Positions 11,389 through 20,236 of a DNA stretch of 64,000 nt are shown here, piece by piece. Made by a program: the position numbers and the translations under genes. Below the pieces are notes generated by a model. It made no database searches. It was not told the origin of the DNA and saw only the letters and a program-made list of their open reading frames with translations. The stretch is from Serratia fonticola (GTDB lineage: Bacteria; Pseudomonadota; Gammaproteobacteria; Enterobacterales; Enterobacteriaceae): the NCBI RefSeq assembly GCF_001006005.1, contig NZ_CP011254.1, positions 2,666,001 through 2,730,000 on the forward strand, read 5' to 3'. Each line of letters opens with the position of its first letter. The first letter of the stretch is position 1.

Positions 11389-12156
11389 ATGGAAGCCTAT
11401 TTACAGCAGTTGATCACCCAGTCATTGGCTTTCACCCTGGTGGTGGTCATGTTGGTGGCGTTCCTGGAGTCGCTGGCGTTGGTCGGTTTGTTATTGCCGG
11501 GCACGGTGATGATGGCCAGCATTGGTGCACTGATCGGCAGCGGACAGGTGGACTTTTATATGGCCTGGGGGGCGGGCATTGTCGGTTGTCTGCTGGGGGA
11601 TTGGATCTCCTACTTTATCGGCCGGGCTTTCAAGGGGCCGCTGCACCGTTGGTCGTACCTGAAAAAGAACAAGGCGATGTTGGATAAAACCGAGCATGCG
11701 CTGCATCAGCACAGTATCGTTACGATTTTGATCGGCCGTTTTGTTGGCCCGACGCGCCCGCTGGTGCCGATGGTAGCTGGCATGCTCGATCTGCCTCCCT
11801 ACAAATTTGCCCTGCCGAATATCATCGGTTGCCTGACCTGGCCACCGGTCTATTTCTTTCCCGGCATTCTGGCGGGAGTCGCGATCGATATTCCTGCCAG
11901 CGCCAACAGCGCGTTGTTCAAATGGCTGTTGTTTGGCGTGGTGGTACTGTTGTGGCTGGCAGCTTGGCTGAGTTGGCGCTGGTGGCGTGAAGGAAAGCGC
12001 AGTGCCGATAAGCTGACGCGCTGGCTAACGCCGAGGCGGCTGCGGTTGGCCTGTATTGCGAGCTGGGTAGGGGCGCTGGTATGTTTCTATTATATGCATC
12101 AGCAGGCGTTGATGCCGGTATATCGACACCTACTGTGGAAAGTGCTGGCGGGCTGA
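11389..12156 (+). CDS. yabI: DedA-family inner membrane protein (YabI-like)
   Basis: 255 residues, hydrophobic, with four or more membrane segments. The SNARE-associated/DedA domain is recognised by LGDWISYFIGRAFKG and the block GRFVGPTRPLVPMVAG (about residues 120-135). DedA proteins are thought to be polyprenyl-phosphate or phospholipid transporters needed for envelope integrity and proton-motive-force maintenance. In E. coli yabI lies next to thiQ; here ilvBN and a toxin locus lie between. The ATG at 11389 follows an AGAGG-type ribosome-binding site. Confidence 0.88.
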   Translation: MEAYLQQLITQSLAFTLVVVMLVAFLESLALVGLLLPGTVMMASIGALIGSGQVDFYMAWGAGIVGCLLGDWISYFIGRAFKGPLHRWSYLKKNKAMLDKTEHALHQHSIVTILIGRFVGPTRPLVPMVAGMLDLPPYKFALPNIIGCLTWPPVYFFPGILAGVAIDIPASANSALFKWLLFGVVVLLWLAAWLSWRWWREGKRSADKLTRWLTPRRLRLACIASWVGALVCFYYMHQQALMPVYRHLLWKVLAG

Positions 12157-12173
12157 CGCTAAAATTTGGGCAT

Positions 12174-12204
12174 AAAAAAACCGACTGGTGAGGTCGGTTT
12201 TTTT
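12174..12204. terminator. Strong bidirectional terminator of yabI and of the antisense RNA
   Basis: A7 then ACCGAC, a loop, GTCGGT and T7. The symmetrical A and T runs make it an intrinsic terminator on both strands. On plus it ends yabI; on minus it gives a ready 3' end for the divergent small RNA starting near 12259. Confidence 0.92.
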
Positions 12205-12259
12205 ATTTCCCGGGCTGGAGTTGGTCACTCTGACCGGATGAGACAGCACCCATCTAACG
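12175..12259 (-). ncRNA. Candidate antisense antitoxin RNA (AgrB/IstR-like) of the DinQ-like toxin
   Basis: The minus strand carries a near-consensus sigma-70 promoter: TTGACA at 12289-12294 and TAAAAT at 12266-12271, separated by exactly 17 bp. Transcription would begin near 12259 and stop at the T7 hairpin ending near 12175, giving an RNA of about 85 nt. Its first ~31 nt (complement of 12228-12258) are the reverse complement, with two mismatches and one indel, of 12443-12474 in the toxin mRNA leader. A divergent RNA with its antisense region at the 5' end is the arrangement of IstR-1/tisB, OrzO/zorO and AgrB/dinQ. It has no credible ORF. Confidence 0.78.
12228..12258. repeat. Direct repeat copy A (antisense RNA 5' end)
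   Basis: 31 bp matching copy B at 12443-12474. Both contain CTCTG, CCGGA, TGAGAC and GCACCCATCTAAC in order, with two substitutions and one 1-base indel. Because the two copies fall in oppositely transcribed units, a direct repeat in DNA becomes antisense complementarity between RNAs. Confidence 0.9.
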
Positions 12260-12390
12260 GAATCGATTTTATCGTCGATCGCCCTCAATGTCAAAAACGC
12301 AGAAATCGGAAATCTGTTATGTCGCGCCCTGAATTGGTTAAGATATAATCAGCTGGTTAGCTCTGCTGCTGTCTTTACTTCGGTATGCGC

Positions 12391-12480
12391 ATGTACACAT
12401 TCAAGTCCTGGTCGGGTGTACGGATGGTGCCGTTATCCGGCGCTCTGGCCGGAGTGAGACTGCACCCATCTAACAACTGA
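12391..12480 (+). CDS. Possible upstream ORF in the toxin mRNA leader (TisA-like position)
   Basis: A 29-codon frame, ATG at 12391 to TGA at 12480, encodes MYTFKSWSGVRMVPL and onwards to LHPSNN. It lies between the candidate toxin promoter (-10 TATAAT at 12344-12349) and the toxin, and spans antisense copy B. Its place resembles tisA in the tisAB mRNA. No strong Shine-Dalgarno is visible, so it may be untranslated or act only through ribosome loading. Treat it as hypothetical. Confidence 0.3.
   Translation: MYTFKSWSGVRMVPLSGALAGVRLHPSNN
12443..12474. repeat. Direct repeat copy B (target site in toxin mRNA leader)
   Basis: 32 bp, the partner of copy A at 12228-12258. It lies about 75 bp upstream of the toxin start codon. 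Within it GGAGTGAG (12451-12458) is also complementary to CTCACTCC at 12523-12530, just before the toxin ribosome-binding site, so the mRNA could fold on itself at the antisense target. Confidence 0.9.
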
Positions 12481-12548
12481 GTGCTGCGCTGTGACAGGCA
12501 ATGTAAGGATAAGCGGCGGTGGCTCACTCCATGTTATGGAGAAAACGG

Positions 12549-12638
12549 GTGATTGATATTGATAAGGCAATCATCGTTCTTGGGGCGCTGATCGCGTTAC
12601 TGGAACTGATCCGTTATGTGCTTCAGTTACTGAACTGA
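12549..12638 (+). CDS. dinQ: DinQ-like type I toxin, small membrane peptide
   Basis: 29 residues from a GTG start: polar MIDIDKA, then the hydrophobic core IIVLGALIALLELIR, then YVLQLLN. From memory this is nearly the E. coli DinQ peptide, with two extra residues at the N-terminus. GGAG at 12538-12541 is 7 bases before the GTG. Such peptides insert in the inner membrane and depolarise it; DinQ is SOS-induced in E. coli and controlled by the antisense RNA AgrB. A TATAAT -10 at 12344-12349 would give a leader of about 190 nt, typical for this class. I see no clear LexA box. Confidence 0.85.
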   Translation: MIDIDKAIIVLGALIALLELIRYVLQLLN

Positions 12639-12654
12639 TAACGGAAACGTAGCT

Positions 12655-12686
12655 AAGGCCGGGGGCTAACCACTTCCCGGCCTTTA
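12655..12686. terminator. Convergent terminator of the toxin and of ilvN
   Basis: AAGGCCGGG (12655-12663) pairs with CCCGGCCTT (12676-12684) as a perfect 9-bp stem. A/T at both ends lets it act on both strands. It lies 16 bp after the toxin stop and about 20 bp beyond the ilvN stop. Confidence 0.75.
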
Positions 12687-12704
12687 ACATTCAGCCGCGA
12701 AAGC

Positions 12705-12998
12705 TTACTGGAAGAAAGCCTCCAACTGCTCAAACACCCGCATATCTTCGTTATGGCGTTTCACCTGTAATACATCCTCCAGCTTTTCAACCTGGCTAAT
12801 CATCTGCACCAGGCGCTGATCGTCGGCTACCAATAGCCAAATGCGGCTCTGGGTCCCATCTTTCAGCGGCATACACAAAATACCTTCCACGTTAAAGGCA
12901 CGGCGGGCAAACAGGCCGCAAACGTGGGTCATTACGCCCGGATGGTTCCGTACCGCCAACTCCAGGATCACCTGTGGATTCTTTTGTAGTGATTGCAT
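12705..12998 (-). CDS. ilvN: Acetolactate synthase I regulatory subunit IlvN
   Basis: 97 residues, the short class of AHAS small subunits. The ACT domain is recognised by [17 protein letters not shown] and the following [10 protein letters not shown]. It binds valine and confers feedback inhibition on IlvB. It starts 3 bp after the ilvB stop, so the two subunits are translated from one message. With ilvIH at 32.6-34.8 kb, two acetolactate synthase isozymes are encoded within about 22 kb. Confidence 0.95.
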   Translation of the reverse strand: MQSLQKNPQVILELAVRNHPGVMTHVCGLFARRAFNVEGILCMPLKDGTQSRIWLLVADDQRLVQMISQVEKLEDVLQVKRHNEDMRVFEQLEAFFQ

Positions 12999-13001
12999 GG
13001 C

Positions 13002-14696
13002 TTATTCTCCAATCATTTCGATGTTGGCGGCACCCGGTGGCACCATTGGGTAGACTTTTTCGTTGATATCGATCAGCGCGTGGATCAGGCAAGGGCCAGG
13101 GCGTTGGATCGCTGCCAGCAGCGCAGCCTGTGGATCTGCCTCGGCATTCAAATCGCAGGTGTCCAGGCCAAAACCGGCGGCAATTTTCAGGAAATCGGTA
13201 CGCTTTGGATAGGTGGCGGCAAAGATATGCTGTTGATAGAACAGCGTCTGCTGCTGGTGTACCAATCCCAAGGCCTGGTTGTTCATCAGGATGATTTTCA
13301 CATCCAGATTATGTTCAACGGCGGTCGCCATCTCCTGAATATTCATCATCAGGCTACCGTCACCGGAGAAACACAGTACCTTGCGCTGAGGCTCTGCCAG
13401 TGCAGCACCAATCGCAGCAGGCAAACCAAAGCCCATGGTGCCCAAACCGCCGGAGGTCAGCCACTGGCGCGGGCGGCTCAGCGGATAAGCCTGGGCTACC
13501 CACATCTGATGCTGGCCTACATCGGTGGTGATAATGGCGCTTTCGTCCACGCAGCGTGCTGCGGCTTTAACCAGCCCGTAATGGCTCAATGGATCTGCCA
13601 CGTTTGGCATGTTGATCGGGAATTCACGCTTCAGATCGTTAACGGTGTTCATCCATTCGGTACGCGGCTGCGCTTCGATCATCGGTAACAGCTGTTGCAG
13701 TACCTGGCCGACGTCGGCATGGATGGCAATATTGGCTTGTTTAACCTTGCCCAGTTCGGCACGGTCGATATCCACGTGGATAATTTTGGCGTTCGGGCAG
13801 AATTGCTCGGTTTTACCTATTGCCCGGTCGTCGAAGCGGGCGCCCAGCACGATCAGCAGGTCGGCTTCTTGCAGGATAAAGTTGGTGCTGCGTGCTGCAT
13901 GCATCCCCAACATGCCTAATGACAACGGGTGTTCTACTGGCATTGCGCCCAATGCCATCAGCGTCATGGTGGTTGGCAGGTTGGAGCGCTCGGCCATTTC
14001 CAGCGCCGGTTTATGGGCTTCAGCGCAGATAATGCCGCCGCCCAGATACAGAATAGGGCGCTTGGCCTGATTGATCATGGCCGCGGCCTGTTCGACCTGC
14101 TTGCTATCAAAGGCCGGTGGGGCGTCTGGTACGGCCATTGGCGGTAACAAATCCCATTCAATTTCGGCGGTTTGCACGTCTTTCGGGATGTCGATCCACA
14201 CCGGGCCTGGGCGGCCAGATTCGGCAATGCGGAACGCGTCGCAGATCACCTGCGGCAGATCGCTGATATCACGGACCAGGTGGTTGTATTTGGTGATTGG
14301 GATGGAAATACCGTAGGTATCCACTTCCTGGAAGGCATCGGTGCCGATCATTGAGGAAGATACCTGGCCGGTGATGCAGACCAGCGGGATCGAATCGAGC
14401 TTGGCGTCGGCAATGGCGGTCACCAGATTGGTGGCTCCCGGGCCGCTGGAAGCGATACAGACCGCCGCCTTGCCGTTGGTACGTGCCATGCCCTGCGCCA
14501 TAAAACCGGCCCCTTGCTCGTGGCGGGCCAGCACGTGCTGGATGACGGTGCTTTGGCTCAGAGCATCGTACAGCGGCAGCGCTGCGCCACCGGGAATGCC
14601 TGCAATAGTGGTGATACCCTGACGCTCCAGCAGATGCACGATCAGCTGTGCGCCGGTAATACGTTGGCCTTGGTGTGGCGTGCCCGAAGTTGCCAT
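13002..14696 (-). CDS. ilvB: Acetolactate synthase I catalytic subunit IlvB
   Basis: 564 residues from the ATG at 14696 (peptide MATSGTPHQG), matching the usual IlvB length; an open frame continues upstream but covers the leader region and is not coding. It is a ThDP-dependent enzyme: the active-site glutamate lies in ARHEQGAG, and the ThDP/Mg motif is GDGSLMMNIQE with the downstream Asn in LMNNQALG. It condenses pyruvate to acetolactate, or pyruvate with 2-ketobutyrate, in valine and isoleucine synthesis. Expression is likely set by the valine-rich leader peptide and attenuator just upstream. Confidence 0.96.
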   Translation of the reverse strand: MATSGTPHQGQRITGAQLIVHLLERQGITTIAGIPGGAALPLYDALSQSTVIQHVLARHEQGAGFMAQGMARTNGKAAVCIASSGPGATNLVTAIADAKLDSIPLVCITGQVSSSMIGTDAFQEVDTYGISIPITKYNHLVRDISDLPQVICDAFRIAESGRPGPVWIDIPKDVQTAEIEWDLLPPMAVPDAPPAFDSKQVEQAAAMINQAKRPILYLGGGIICAEAHKPALEMAERSNLPTTMTLMALGAMPVEHPLSLGMLGMHAARSTNFILQEADLLIVLGARFDDRAIGKTEQFCPNAKIIHVDIDRAELGKVKQANIAIHADVGQVLQQLLPMIEAQPRTEWMNTVNDLKREFPINMPNVADPLSHYGLVKAAARCVDESAIITTDVGQHQMWVAQAYPLSRPRQWLTSGGLGTMGFGLPAAIGAALAEPQRKVLCFSGDGSLMMNIQEMATAVEHNLDVKIILMNNQALGLVHQQQTLFYQQHIFAATYPKRTDFLKIAAGFGLDTCDLNAEADPQAALLAAIQRPGPCLIHALIDINEKVYPMVPPGAANIEMIGE

Positions 14697-14745
14697 GTGC
14701 CTATCCTTTTCTCTGGGCCGGTTAGCTTTTCTGGGCAGGGGGACT

Positions 14746-14786
14746 AAAACAAGAAACCCCGCCCGGTTTGCGCCGGCGGGGTTTGG
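14746..14786 (-). terminator. ilvBN attenuator terminator
   Basis: On the minus strand AACCCCGCCGG, a short loop, CCGGGCGGGGTT is followed by TTCTTGTTTT. This GC-rich hairpin with a T-rich tail lies about 20 bp after the leader-peptide stop and 50 bp before ilvB, where a transcription attenuator belongs. Confidence 0.85.
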
Positions 14787-14806
14787 GAATCGCGTTGATT
14801 CGGACC

Positions 14807-14905
14807 CTACGGCGCGTTGCCGACGACCACCACCACACGCACGACGACCACCGCGGCTGGTAGCGCGGTTGTTAGTAGGGTCGAGGTCAGCGAGGATGCG
14901 ATCAC
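14807..14905 (-). CDS. ivbL: ilvBN leader peptide IvbL
   Basis: Reading minus from a GTG at 14905 gives 32 residues ending LPAAVVVVRVVVVVGNAP. The run of nine valines interrupted by one arginine is identical in layout to E. coli IvbL, which is also 32 residues. AAGG lies about 6 bases before the GTG. An in-frame ATG at 14920 would add five residues but lacks a ribosome-binding site. Valyl-tRNA shortage stalls ribosomes on the valine codons and prevents formation of the downstream terminator. Confidence 0.88.
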   Translation of the reverse strand: MIASSLTSTLLTTALPAAVVVVRVVVVVGNAP

Positions 14906-15009
14906 AGGGAGCCTTATCATCAGTAGTAAAAAAACAGAATTTTATAAAACCACAGGTGCAAAATTCGCACAACAGGTTTATTGGTTCAGCATAAAAAACG
15001 CGTGGTAGA

Positions 15010-15714
15010 TCACGGTTTAACCGGAATACCCAACACCTTGGCTTCCGGTGCACTACCGCTTACCAACGCCTGTGTCGGGCCGTCGTAATAAATCCGGCCA
15101 TCCACGACCAGCAAGGTACGCGGAGCGATGCGGGCGGCATCCTCCAGATTGTGTGAAACCATCAGCAGCGTGAGTTGGCGCTGGTCGCAGACGTTTTGCA
15201 GCAGTTGCAGCATCTCACTGCGCAGTGCCGGATCGAGTGCAGAGAAAGGTTCGTCGAGCAGTAGGATCGGCTGCTGGCGGATCAGGCAACGCGCCAAGGC
15301 TGCCCGTTGCCGTTGCCCGCCGGAAAGCTGTGACGGCAGGCGCTGCAGATGCCCCTCCAATCCGACCTGTTGGGCAATCTGTGCCAGTTGTTCCTGCTGT
15401 GCGGCGGTTAGGCGCAGCCCAGGATCCAGCCCCAGGCCGATGTTTTGCCTGACCGTCAGGTGGGCAAACAGGTTGTTTTCCTGAAACAGCATCGACACCG
15501 GGCGTTTGGCAGGTGGTGAAGCGGTATGATCGCTACCGTTGAGCCACAGTTTGCCGCTGGCCGCCGGTAGAAAACCGGCGATCAGGCTGAGCAAGGTACT
15601 TTTGCCTGCGCCGCTAGGGCCCAGCACCGCAACGTGTTCTCCCGGCTGAATGCGCAGGTCAAAACGCATCGGCAGGTGTTCGTACAGATAGGTCAGTTTT
15701 TCAAGCGTCAGCAT
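15010..15714 (-). CDS. thiQ: Thiamine ABC transporter ATP-binding protein ThiQ
   Basis: 234 residues from the ATG at 15714 ([16 protein letters not shown]); an upstream in-frame start is inside thiP and less likely. Walker A is GPSGAGKST, the ABC signature is [14 protein letters not shown], and Walker B is [12 protein letters not shown]. It powers uptake of thiamine and its phosphates with ThiB and ThiP. It overlaps the thiP end by 14 bp, the usual thiBPQ arrangement. Confidence 0.95.
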   Translation of the reverse strand: MLTLEKLTYLYEHLPMRFDLRIQPGEHVAVLGPSGAGKSTLLSLIAGFLPAASGKLWLNGSDHTASPPAKRPVSMLFQENNLFAHLTVRQNIGLGLDPGLRLTAAQQEQLAQIAQQVGLEGHLQRLPSQLSGGQRQRAALARCLIRQQPILLLDEPFSALDPALRSEMLQLLQNVCDQRQLTLLMVSHNLEDAARIAPRTLLVVDGRIYYDGPTQALVSGSAPEAKVLGIPVKP

Positions 15715-17308
15715 GGCGGCCCGGTAAACGTTCAATCAGGGTAAACAGCAGGAAACAGAGCAGCAGTAGCAGCAGGGCGGTCACGGCCCCGTCGTTGCTG
15801 CGATATGCGCCAATCTGCTGATAGAGATAAAAAGGCAGAGTACGGAACTGCTCATTGCCGAACAGTGCTACCACGCCGAAATCGCCAATCGACAGCACGC
15901 AGGCAAAGGCCAGTGCTTGCGCCAGCGGGCGTTGCAGCGCTTTCAGCTCGATCCAGCGCAACCGCTGCCAGCCGTGGATATCCAGCGACAAGCATAGCGG
16001 ATTATAACGCTCGGCCAGATCGCGCATCGGATTTTCCAGCACTTTCAGCGCGTAGGGTATCGCCATCAACGCATTGGTGAGGATCACCAGCGCATAAGGC
16101 GACTGCGGCAGCCCAGTGGTATCGCTCAGCAGCAGGAAGAAACCGGTAGCCAGCACAATACCCGGCATCGCCAGGATCACCATGCCGCTCAGTTCCAGCG
16201 TTTGGCCCCAGGCGGCCCGTTGCCGCAGCTTCAGTTCACGGCTGCTCCATAGCAGCATCATGGTCAATACCACGCACAAAATTCCCGCACCGAGAGCGAT
16301 GCGCAGCGAGGTGAAAAGAGCCTGCCAGAGAATTGGCTGTTGCAGCACGGTGACCAGCGTTTGGTTGGCACCGTCGATGATCACCGCCAGCAACGGGGGC
16401 AACAGCAGTAATAGCGCTGCGGCAATGAATAGCGTATCGCTAAGGCGCCGCCCCAGGCTGTCCTGCGGATCGCGCCAGCGCTGGGCGTGGGTATGGCCAA
16501 CCGGCAGCGCCTGGCTCAAACGCTGGCTGAGTACTACCAGCCCCAGGCAGCAAGCCAGTTGGATCAGCGCCAGCAGCGCAGCGCGGCTGAGATCGTAGTC
16601 GTAACTCAAGGCCTGATAGATCGCCAGCTCTATGGTGGTGGCCTGTGGCCCGCCGCCCAACGACAGCACGGTTGCAAAGCTGGCAAAACACAGCATAAAC
16701 ACCAGTGCGCCGCTGGGCAGGATCTGGCGGCGTAACGCAGGCCATTCCACAAAGCGGAACTGCTGCCAGCCGTTCATCCCCAGCTGTGCGGCCAGTTGTC
16801 GCTGCTCGGTGGGAATGTTCTCCAGCGCCTGTAGCAGCAGGCGGGTGGCCAGAGGCATATTAAAGAACAGATGTGCCAGCAGAATACCTTGCAGGCCATA
16901 AGGCGAAAAACTGTAGTTCACGCCCAGCCAACCACACAGCGTTGCCAGCCAGCCTTGCCTGCCGTAGACGCTCAGCATGCCAAACACCGCCACCAGCACC
17001 GGCAGCACCAGCGTCATGGCGCACAGGCGCAGCAGCAGGTTGCGGCCAGGGAAGCGCCGCCGGTACAGTGCCCTGGCCAACCAGATGGCAGGCACCACCG
17101 AGATTACGGCGGAGAGTAGCGCCTGCCAAAAGGTAAAGCGCACCACGTGCCACAGGTAGCTGTCTTGCCACAGGCTGCGCCAATCGCTCTCGGGCGCATG
17201 ACGCCACAGCGAGCCCATGGCCGCCAACGCGATCAACAGGATCAGACCGGCGGCCATCAGCCCCGGCCATAACCAGCGGGGGATCAGTGGCTGACGGCGG
17301 TTTGCCAT
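15701..17308 (-). CDS. thiP: Thiamine ABC transporter permease ThiP
   Basis: 535 residues with about 12 membrane segments in two fused permease domains, each carrying an EAA-type loop ([14 protein letters not shown] near 190, and [11 protein letters not shown] near 450). It forms the channel of the thiamine transporter. Its start overlaps the thiB end by 25 bp and its end overlaps thiQ, so the three are tightly coupled. Confidence 0.96.
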   Translation of the reverse strand: MANRRQPLIPRWLWPGLMAAGLILLIALAAMGSLWRHAPESDWRSLWQDSYLWHVVRFTFWQALLSAVISVVPAIWLARALYRRRFPGRNLLLRLCAMTLVLPVLVAVFGMLSVYGRQGWLATLCGWLGVNYSFSPYGLQGILLAHLFFNMPLATRLLLQALENIPTEQRQLAAQLGMNGWQQFRFVEWPALRRQILPSGALVFMLCFASFATVLSLGGGPQATTIELAIYQALSYDYDLSRAALLALIQLACCLGLVVLSQRLSQALPVGHTHAQRWRDPQDSLGRRLSDTLFIAAALLLLLPPLLAVIIDGANQTLVTVLQQPILWQALFTSLRIALGAGILCVVLTMMLLWSSRELKLRQRAAWGQTLELSGMVILAMPGIVLATGFFLLLSDTTGLPQSPYALVILTNALMAIPYALKVLENPMRDLAERYNPLCLSLDIHGWQRLRWIELKALQRPLAQALAFACVLSIGDFGVVALFGNEQFRTLPFYLYQQIGAYRSNDGAVTALLLLLLCFLLFTLIERLPGRHADA

Positions 17309-18270
17309 GCTCGGATCCAGTTACCACGCTGTTGTGCCACTTCCTCGGCGCTGAATTGCAATGCCGTTTGCGGCACGGTCATCTGTTCGAAACCGGCGGG
17401 CAGTTCCGTCTTGATCACCGGGTACATCCAGTTGCCAGTGGGAATGGTGTTCTGGAAGGCCGGGGAGACCATAAACTGCATGAAGCGTTCGGCCAGTTCT
17501 GGCTGTTTGCTGGCCTTTAGCTTGCCAGCGACTTCGATTTGCAGGTAGTGGCCTTCACTGAAGTTGGCCGCCGCATAGAGGTCTTTTTTCTCTTCGATCA
17601 GATGGTAGGCGGGGGAGGTGGTGTAGCTCAGTACCATGTCGCCTTCCCCTTTCAGGAACAGGCCGTAGGCTTCACTCCAACCTTTGGTCACGGTGACGGT
17701 TTTCTTCGCCAACTGTTGCCAGGCAAGCGGTGCCTCGTCGCCATACACTTTCTGCATCCAGAGCAGCAGGCCAAGGCCAGGAGTGCTGGTGCGTGGATCC
17801 TGATAGATGATCTTCAGGGGGCGATCGCTGCTCACCAACTCTTTCAGGCTGGTCGGCGGGTTCTTCAGCTTGTCTTTGTTGTAGACGAAAGCAAAGTAGC
17901 CATAGTCGTAGGGAACGAAAGTCTGGTTGTGCCAACCACCGGGAACCGTGAGCTTGCTAGTATCGACTTGGCTGGCGGAGAACAGATCGGTTTGCTGCGC
18001 GGCTTGCAGCAGGTTGTTGTCCAGGCCCAAAACCACGTCGGCGGCGCTGTTCTTGCCTTCCATTCTCAGGCGATTGAGTAACGACACGCCGTCTTCCAGC
18101 GCCACGAATTTCAATTCGCAGTCACATTCGGCCTCAAAGGCTTTTTTTATCACCGGGCCTGGGCCCCAGTCGGCAGCGAAAGAGTCGTAGGTGTAGACCG
18201 TCAGCGTTGGCTTGGCCAGGACGGGCATCGCCGCTAGCAGTAATAAACAGGGCAGGTATTTTTTGACCAC
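17284..18270 (-). CDS. thiB: Thiamine-binding periplasmic protein ThiB
   Basis: 328 residues. The start is a GTG at 18270 with AGGAG six bases upstream, which decides it. Residues 1-19 form a signal peptide ending PVLA before KPTLTVYTYDSFAADWGPG, the typical ThiB mature start. It captures thiamine, thiamine phosphate and TPP in the periplasm for ThiPQ. It is the first gene of thiBPQ and is preceded by a TPP riboswitch. Confidence 0.96.
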   Translation of the reverse strand: MVKKYLPCLLLLAAMPVLAKPTLTVYTYDSFAADWGPGPVIKKAFEAECDCELKFVALEDGVSLLNRLRMEGKNSAADVVLGLDNNLLQAAQQTDLFSASQVDTSKLTVPGGWHNQTFVPYDYGYFAFVYNKDKLKNPPTSLKELVSSDRPLKIIYQDPRTSTPGLGLLLWMQKVYGDEAPLAWQQLAKKTVTVTKGWSEAYGLFLKGEGDMVLSYTTSPAYHLIEEKKDLYAAANFSEGHYLQIEVAGKLKASKQPELAERFMQFMVSPAFQNTIPTGNWMYPVIKTELPAGFEQMTVPQTALQFSAEEVAQQRGNWIRAWQTAVSH

Positions 18271-18339
18271 TTTGCACTCCTAATAATAAAGGGGCAAAGG
18301 TATCTGAGGACTGGGTTAACAAGGGTTAACGCGCCATGC

Positions 18340-18440
18340 TCAAATCCCTCCGCCGGTATTGACCGGATCAGGTTCGACGGGTGTGCTCTCAGCGGAAAAC
18401 CGTTGGCCAAAAATTGGCGGGTTCTCCGCACCCCGTTGAG
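18340..18440 (-). promoter_or_regulatory. TPP riboswitch (THI element) of thiBPQ
   Basis: The minus strand reads GGGGTGC, then CTGAGAGCACACCC, then GAACCTGATCCGGTCAATACCGG and GGAGGGA in order and spacing that match the conserved core of the thiamine pyrophosphate riboswitch. It lies between sgrR and thiB, about 70 nt upstream of the thiB start. TPP binding is expected to shut down thiBPQ expression (the SroA leader in E. coli). Confidence 0.95.
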
Positions 18441-18482
18441 TCGGCGCTATTGTAGAGGCTTAGCGGCGTGGGTGAAAGGCGA

Positions 18483-20144
18483 TTATGCTTCCGGCGGCGC
18501 AAACCAGGCAGATTTAAAATCGAACCAGCCGAGAGTATTCATCCGAACCCCACGCATGCTGCGTTGACCATGCAGTTGCAGCCAGTGGTGGAATAACGGA
18601 TGCAACTGATGGCTGCTGACCAGGCGCTGGCAAAACTCGGCCATGGACAGGCTATTTTCCCGCCACTGAGCGGCATCCTGCGCGATATCCTCCGTCAGAC
18701 AGTGTTGGATCAACGGTAGTTCATACAACGTGGCAAACAGAGAAAACTCCAGCGGCAGGGTGAAGTTGGCGCTGCCTAACCACAGATCGCTTTGTGCTTT
18801 GCCCTTATGCCAGGCTTCATAATCCACAACCTGCACATTGAGTTTGATGCCCTGCTCGGCCAGTAGAGAGGCGATAGCCTGCTTGATCGCATGGAACTCG
18901 GAGTGTTCGCTGTAGAAGGTCAGAGTCAATTCTGTTAAGCCTGCAGGCTTGGGCTGCTGCCCCAATACGCGGTTATGCAACCAGCGCGGGAGAATGCCAT
19001 AGGCCGGAGCCCAGTAACGCTGGTAGAGCGGCCCGGCGTGGCTCAGCAGCGCGATCGGGTTGATCAGTTCGCTTAGCCAACTGCGGATTTCCGGATCGGC
19101 CGCCAGTGCCGAACGCTGGTCGAATAGCAGAAAATAACAGCCTTCTTCCAGGCGGCTTTCCAGCTCGTTCCTACCGGTATCATCCCCCTGCAGCTGGACG
19201 CCGGAGTGCGCCAGCTCTTCGGTGATTTCCGGTAATACCCAGATGTTGACCTCATCGATCAGGGCACGATAGCCAAAGTAGTCGTCAAAGGCATGGATTT
19301 TCATCTGGCTTTGGTTGTTGTGTATCACGCGATAGGGGCCGGTGCCGATCGGATGGCGAGCAAAGTCCGGCAAACTCTGCCATTCGCGCGGCAGGATCAT
19401 GGCATGTACGCTACTCAGCAGCCAGGGCAGCCAGTAGTCCGGCGTGTGCAGATGCACATCGATGACATAGGGCGTAGGCGAGTCGATCCTGTCGATATGT
19501 GAAAATAGCGGTTGTGGGATCAGGCGATTGAGCGAATGGATCACATCTTCCATTTCCAGCTCACGGCCATGGTGAAAATGGATCGCCGGACGTAGATAAA
19601 AGCGCCAGTGCAAAGGGGTGATCGTTTGCCAATGATGCGAAAGATCCGGATCCAGTTCCCCGTTTTCCTCGTTTACCCGCGTCAGGCCGTTGAAAATCTG
19701 TCTTGCCAGGTGGGTTTCTGAACGGCGCAGTGCCGAGCCGGGCAACAGGTTGTAAAGCTGACGATAGTAAAGCACGCGCAGGATATGTTTCCCCTGGCGG
19801 AAGCTACGCCCCAGCTGGGAAAGCAGCATTTGGCGCACCACGTCTTTATCGCCCACCAGTTGGACCAGTTGGTCGATGCGATCCTGTTCCAGCAGTTCCT
19901 CGGCGCGTTGTTGTTGCAGTGCCAATCCGGTGTAATGAAAGCTGAGCTGCGAACGCTTACCCCGGCCGGATTCGGCCTGCCAGGTCAGCCAGCCCTCGTG
20001 CTGCATGGCTCCCAGTAGCGAACGAACGTGGCGGCGGGAACAACTGAGCACCTCCGCCAACTCTTGCAGCGTGGTTTCGGTGGTTCGGCCATGGCAGCGT
20101 TGCCACAGGCGGATGAACTGTTGTTGCAGGCGTGAGGTGGACAT
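18483..20144 (-). CDS. sgrR: Transcriptional regulator SgrR of glucose-phosphate stress
   Basis: 553 residues from the ATG at 20144 ([15 protein letters not shown]), which matches the family start; a longer TTG form is unlikely. The N-terminus is a winged-helix domain containing [12 protein letters not shown] (about 30-41). The rest resembles a periplasmic solute-binding fold (SBP_bac_5) used here as a sensor domain, ending [15 protein letters not shown]. It activates sgrS, and probably setA, when sugar phosphates accumulate, and represses itself in E. coli. It is divergent from sgrS. Confidence 0.95.
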   Translation of the reverse strand: MSTSRLQQQFIRLWQRCHGRTTETTLQELAEVLSCSRRHVRSLLGAMQHEGWLTWQAESGRGKRSQLSFHYTGLALQQQRAEELLEQDRIDQLVQLVGDKDVVRQMLLSQLGRSFRQGKHILRVLYYRQLYNLLPGSALRRSETHLARQIFNGLTRVNEENGELDPDLSHHWQTITPLHWRFYLRPAIHFHHGRELEMEDVIHSLNRLIPQPLFSHIDRIDSPTPYVIDVHLHTPDYWLPWLLSSVHAMILPREWQSLPDFARHPIGTGPYRVIHNNQSQMKIHAFDDYFGYRALIDEVNIWVLPEITEELAHSGVQLQGDDTGRNELESRLEEGCYFLLFDQRSALAADPEIRSWLSELINPIALLSHAGPLYQRYWAPAYGILPRWLHNRVLGQQPKPAGLTELTLTFYSEHSEFHAIKQAIASLLAEQGIKLNVQVVDYEAWHKGKAQSDLWLGSANFTLPLEFSLFATLYELPLIQHCLTEDIAQDAAQWRENSLSMAEFCQRLVSSHQLHPLFHHWLQLHGQRSMRGVRMNTLGWFDFKSAWFAPPEA

Positions 20145-20236
20145 AAAAGAGGAACTCTCTGGCATCAAGTCGTCAATTTATCTTTCCCTATATTACGCCG
20201 ATAATGAGGGCAGTTGAATCAGCGGAGGGATAACAA

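Noticed and set aside
14930..14985. Possible CRP-like site (TGTGC-N6-TGCAC) upstream of ivbL
   Set aside because: Only one half resembles TGTGA and the other does not resemble TCACA; the E. coli ilvB promoter is CRP-activated, but this match is too weak to call.
14697..15053. N-terminal extension of ilvB
   Set aside because: It is read through the attenuator and leader peptide region on the same strand; IlvB starts at MATSG with a normal total length.
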